Below are positions 21,616-23,741 of a DNA stretch of 23,741 nt, piece after piece. Numbering within the stretch: position 1 is the first letter of the stretch; every line of letters begins with the position of its first letter. This DNA comes from Lentisphaerota bacterium (GTDB taxonomy: Bacteria; Verrucomicrobiota; Kiritimatiellia; RFP12; UBA3636), in contig JALHHX010000017.1 of the NCBI GenBank assembly GCA_022837245.1, forward strand, positions 1 through 23,741, in the 5' to 3' direction. The notes under the pieces were generated by a model. It had not been told where the DNA came from. It ran no database searches and saw only the letters and a program-made list of their open reading frames with translations. Position numbers and translations under genes: made by a program.

Positions 21616-22155
21616 ATGGCAAATCTCAAGGAAAAATACAAGGAGTCCGTTGTCCCCGCGTTGACCCAGAAGTTCGGATACTCGAACCCCATGCTCGTCC
21701 CCAAGCTGGAAAAGGTCGTGGTTAACATGGCCTTCGGCATTGTCGACAAAGACACGCAGAAATCGGTCGTGGACGATCTGACGAAGATCACAGGCCAGAA
21801 GCCCGTCTTCTGCAAGGCGCGCAAGAGCGTGTCGAACTTCAAGCTGCGCGAGGGCATGGTCATCGGGGCCAAGGTGACGCTCCGTGGCGCGAGGATGTAC
21901 GACTTCTTCGACCGCCTCGTCAATTCCGCGCTTCCCCGTATCCGCGACTTTCACGGCGTTTCGCCGAGGGGTTTCGACGGGCGCGGCAACTACAACATGG
22001 GCCTCAAGGAGCAGACGATCTTTCCTGAAGTCGATCTGAGCCGCCACGGCGCCCCGGAGCAGGGCATGGACATCACGGTCGTCACCACGGCCAAGAACAA
22101 TGAGCAGGCGCGCGAGCTTCTGTCCCTGCTCGGAATGCCCTTCACGGGCCGTTAA
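21616..22155 (+). CDS. rplE: 50S ribosomal protein L5
   Basis: Binds 5S rRNA in the central protuberance. The product is 179 aa, typical. It contains LKEKYKESVVPALTQKFGYSNPMLVPKLEKVVVNMAFG, TGQKPVFCKARKSVSNFKLREGMVIGAKVTLRG and the C-terminal GMDITVVTTAKNNEQARELLSLLGMPF. AAGGA lies about 10 nt before the ATG. Confidence 0.98.
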   Translation: MANLKEKYKESVVPALTQKFGYSNPMLVPKLEKVVVNMAFGIVDKDTQKSVVDDLTKITGQKPVFCKARKSVSNFKLREGMVIGAKVTLRGARMYDFFDRLVNSALPRIRDFHGVSPRGFDGRGNYNMGLKEQTIFPEVDLSRHGAPEQGMDITVVTTAKNNEQARELLSLLGMPFTGR

Positions 22156-22169
22156 TCGGAGCATCTCAA

Positions 22170-22355
22170 ATGGCAAAAAAATCACTAATCGCGAAGGCGA
22201 ACCGCAAGCCAAAATTTAAGGTACGCGCCTACAACCGCTGCGTCCGCTGCGGGCGTCCGCACGCCTACATGGGCAAATTCAAACTCTGCCGCATCTGTTT
22301 CCGGGAACTCGCCGTTTCCGGGCAGATCCCAGGGATAACCAAGGCGTCGTGGTAG
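22170..22355 (+). CDS. rpsN: 30S ribosomal protein S14, zinc-binding (type Z)
   Basis: Head protein of the small subunit in its short, zinc-binding form. The product is 61 aa with two CxxC pairs: CVRC at 24-27 and CRIC at 40-43, plus the C-terminal GQIPGITKASW. No second, zinc-free S14 copy is visible in the window. It lies 14 nt after rplE and 19 nt before rpsH. Confidence 0.98.
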   Translation: MAKKSLIAKANRKPKFKVRAYNRCVRCGRPHAYMGKFKLCRICFRELAVSGQIPGITKASW

Positions 22356-22374
22356 AGAAAGGAAACACGGAACT

Positions 22375-22770
22375 ATGAGTTGGTCAGATCCAATCGCGGA
22401 CATGCTTACACGCATCCGCAACGGCCAGAGCGCAGGTCTCGAGATAATCGAAATGCCGGCATCGCGCCTCAAATCGGACATTGCCAAGATTCTCAAGGAA
22501 GAGGGCTATGTGACGGATTACGAAACCGAGGGCGACGTCAAGAAGGTTCTCAGGATCGCGCTTAAATACAACGCTGAAAACAAGCCCGTCATCAGGGGCA
22601 TCAGGCGCGAGTCGAAGCCGGGGCTGCGCAAGTTCTGCGGGTCCAAGGACGTCCCGCGGGTGCTTGGCGGGCTCGGCGTCGCGATCATATCAACCTCCAG
22701 CGGTGTCATGTCGGGCGTCGAAGCCCGCAGACGCAAGCTCGGCGGCGAAATAATCTGCAGCGTCTGGTAG
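22375..22770 (+). CDS. rpsH: 30S ribosomal protein S8
   Basis: Binds the central domain of 16S rRNA; in E. coli it represses the spc operon by binding its mRNA near rplE. The product is 131 aa. It starts MSWSDPIADMLTRIRNGQ, contains VIRGIRRESKPGLRKFCGSKDVPRVLGGLGVAIISTSSGVMS and ends EARRRKLGGEIICSVW, all standard S8 blocks. Confidence 0.98.
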   Translation: MSWSDPIADMLTRIRNGQSAGLEIIEMPASRLKSDIAKILKEEGYVTDYETEGDVKKVLRIALKYNAENKPVIRGIRRESKPGLRKFCGSKDVPRVLGGLGVAIISTSSGVMSGVEARRRKLGGEIICSVW

Positions 22771-22784
22771 AAGGGAACCATACA

Positions 22785-23324
22785 ATGTCAAGAATTGGAA
22801 AAAACCCAGTCAAAATCGAAACCGGCGTAACCGTCACCGTCAATGGGGCGGACGTTGGTGTCAAGGGCAAGCAAGGTGAACTCTCCTACACGCTCCCCCA
22901 AGGCATACAGGCCAAGGTTGAAGGCGGGGAGATAATCATTACGCGGGAAAACGATGAGCGCCAGACAAAGGCGTTCCACGGACTCGCCCGCGCGCTCGTA
23001 CAGAACATGGTCACAGGCGTCACAACCGGATATTCTAAGTCGCTCGTTATCGACGGCGTAGGTTTCAAGGCGGAGCTCAAGGGCAAGTCCCTGTTCCTGA
23101 GCCTTGGTTTCGCGAACGCGAAGGAATACAAAATTCCAGATGGCGTCAACGTGACGGTCGACAACGGCGGTGTCACGGTGTTAGTCAAGGGAATAGACAA
23201 GGAGCTCGTCGGCCGCGTCGCCGCCGATATCCGCTCTTACTTCCCAGCCGAACCATACAAGGGCAAGGGCATACGCTACTCAGACGAGGTTATCCGCCGC
23301 AAGGAAGGAAAGACGGTCGCCTAG
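22785..23324 (+). CDS. rplF: 50S ribosomal protein L6
   Basis: Binds near the GTPase centre and the sarcin-ricin loop. The product is 179 aa with two similar domains. It begins MSRIGKNPVKIETGVTVTV, has TKAFHGLARALVQNMVTGVTTGYSKSL, and ends with EPYKGKGIRYSDEVIRRKEGKTVA, the L6 C-terminal signature. It follows rpsH by 14 nt. Confidence 0.98.
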   Translation: MSRIGKNPVKIETGVTVTVNGADVGVKGKQGELSYTLPQGIQAKVEGGEIIITRENDERQTKAFHGLARALVQNMVTGVTTGYSKSLVIDGVGFKAELKGKSLFLSLGFANAKEYKIPDGVNVTVDNGGVTVLVKGIDKELVGRVAADIRSYFPAEPYKGKGIRYSDEVIRRKEGKTVA

Positions 23325-23349
23325 GCATCCGTTTAACAGGAATATTTCT

Positions 23350-23741
23350 ATGAAGCTTAAAAACCGCAAAGATTATCGCGCCCGCCGCCACATGCGCCTG
23401 CGCCAGAAGGTGCGCGGCACAGCCGCGCGCCCGCGCATGGCCGTCTGTGTCACGAATTCACACATGTACGTGCAGTTTGTGGATGATGATGCCGGCGCCA
23501 CGCTGGCCTCCGCCACAACGCTCGGAATGGGCGCCAAACTCAACATCGAAACGGCTAAAACACTGGGCGGCAAAGCTGCCGAGGCCGCCAAAGCCAAGGG
23601 CATATCCATCGTGGTCGTCGACCGCGGAGGATTCCGCTACCACGGGCGTGTCAAACAAGTCGTGGAAGCCGCGCTAGAAGCGGGTCTGAAAGTTCGCGAA
23701 GACGATAAGCCCCAAGCCGAAAACAATGAGGAGGCCAAGTA
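23350..23741 (+). CDS. rplR: 50S ribosomal protein L18 (last base of stop codon beyond window)
   Basis: Binds 5S rRNA with L5 in the central protuberance. Reading from the ATG at 23350 (CAGGA 8 nt upstream) gives 130 codons and then TA at the window edge, very probably the first two bases of a stop. Signatures: LKNRKDYRARRHMRLRQKVRG, RPRMAVCVTNSHMYVQFVDDDAG, and VVVDRGGFRYHGRVKQVVEAALEAGLKV. An acidic tail of about 15 residues (DDKPQAENNEEAK) follows the normal L18 end at GLKV. rpsE would be expected next. Confidence 0.95.
   Translation, partial: MKLKNRKDYRARRHMRLRQKVRGTAARPRMAVCVTNSHMYVQFVDDDAGATLASATTLGMGAKLNIETAKTLGGKAAEAAKAKGISIVVVDRGGFRYHGRVKQVVEAALEAGLKVREDDKPQAENNEEAK

Overview
The window is 23.7 kb of GC-rich bacterial chromosome holding core housekeeping genes. 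It falls into two divergently oriented blocks that meet near position 11,600. A G|FTIIE-type pseudopilin with a C-terminal FLDGH motif, a fused SecDF, a zinc-type S14, RRM-type RNA-binding proteins and the codon style together suggest a member of the PVC group. The best guess is an uncultured Lentisphaerae/Kiritimatiellia-like Verrucomicrobiota. That placement is inference from gene style, not a phylogeny.

Left block (minus strand, read from 11,548 down to 1): a type IV pseudopilin-like protein; the primary sigma factor RpoD; a membrane-anchored RRM protein ended by a hairpin terminator at 7,071-7,098; then a compact operon rlmB-like methyltransferase, tgt, yajC, secDF, ispD and a metallophosphoesterase that runs off the left edge. 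Gaps inside this operon are 2-52 nt, so it is probably co-transcribed. It combines rRNA/tRNA modification, the Sec accessory complex and isoprenoid synthesis.

Right block (plus strand, 11,666 to the end): folB and a small SGNH hydrolase, then a merged str-S10-spc ribosomal cluster: rpsL, rpsG, fusA, rpsJ, rplC, rplD, rplW, rplB, rpsS, rplV, rpsC, rplP, rpmC, rpsQ, rplN, rplX, rplE, rpsN, rpsH, rplF, rplR. Many junctions overlap or nearly touch (TAATG or ATGA type). tuf is missing from its usual place between fusA and rpsJ. The only sizeable gap in the cluster, 148 bp before fusA-rpsJ, holds two GC-rich stem-loops and a boxA-like element.

Points of most interest: (1) a boxA-like site ahead of the transcription unit that encodes NusE/S10; (2) an RRM protein tethered to the membrane by one helix; (3) long low-complexity, repeat-expanded extensions or inserts on four proteins of the left block (RpoD, RRM protein, RlmB-like, SecDF), some with near-identical tandem DNA repeats; (4) an EF-G with a non-canonical domain IV that lacks the tip histidine; (5) natural substitutions at functionally known positions of S12 (Lys88 to Ala) and L22. 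No mobile element, CRISPR array, tRNA or rRNA gene was seen, and no gene-free stretch exceeds 300 bases.
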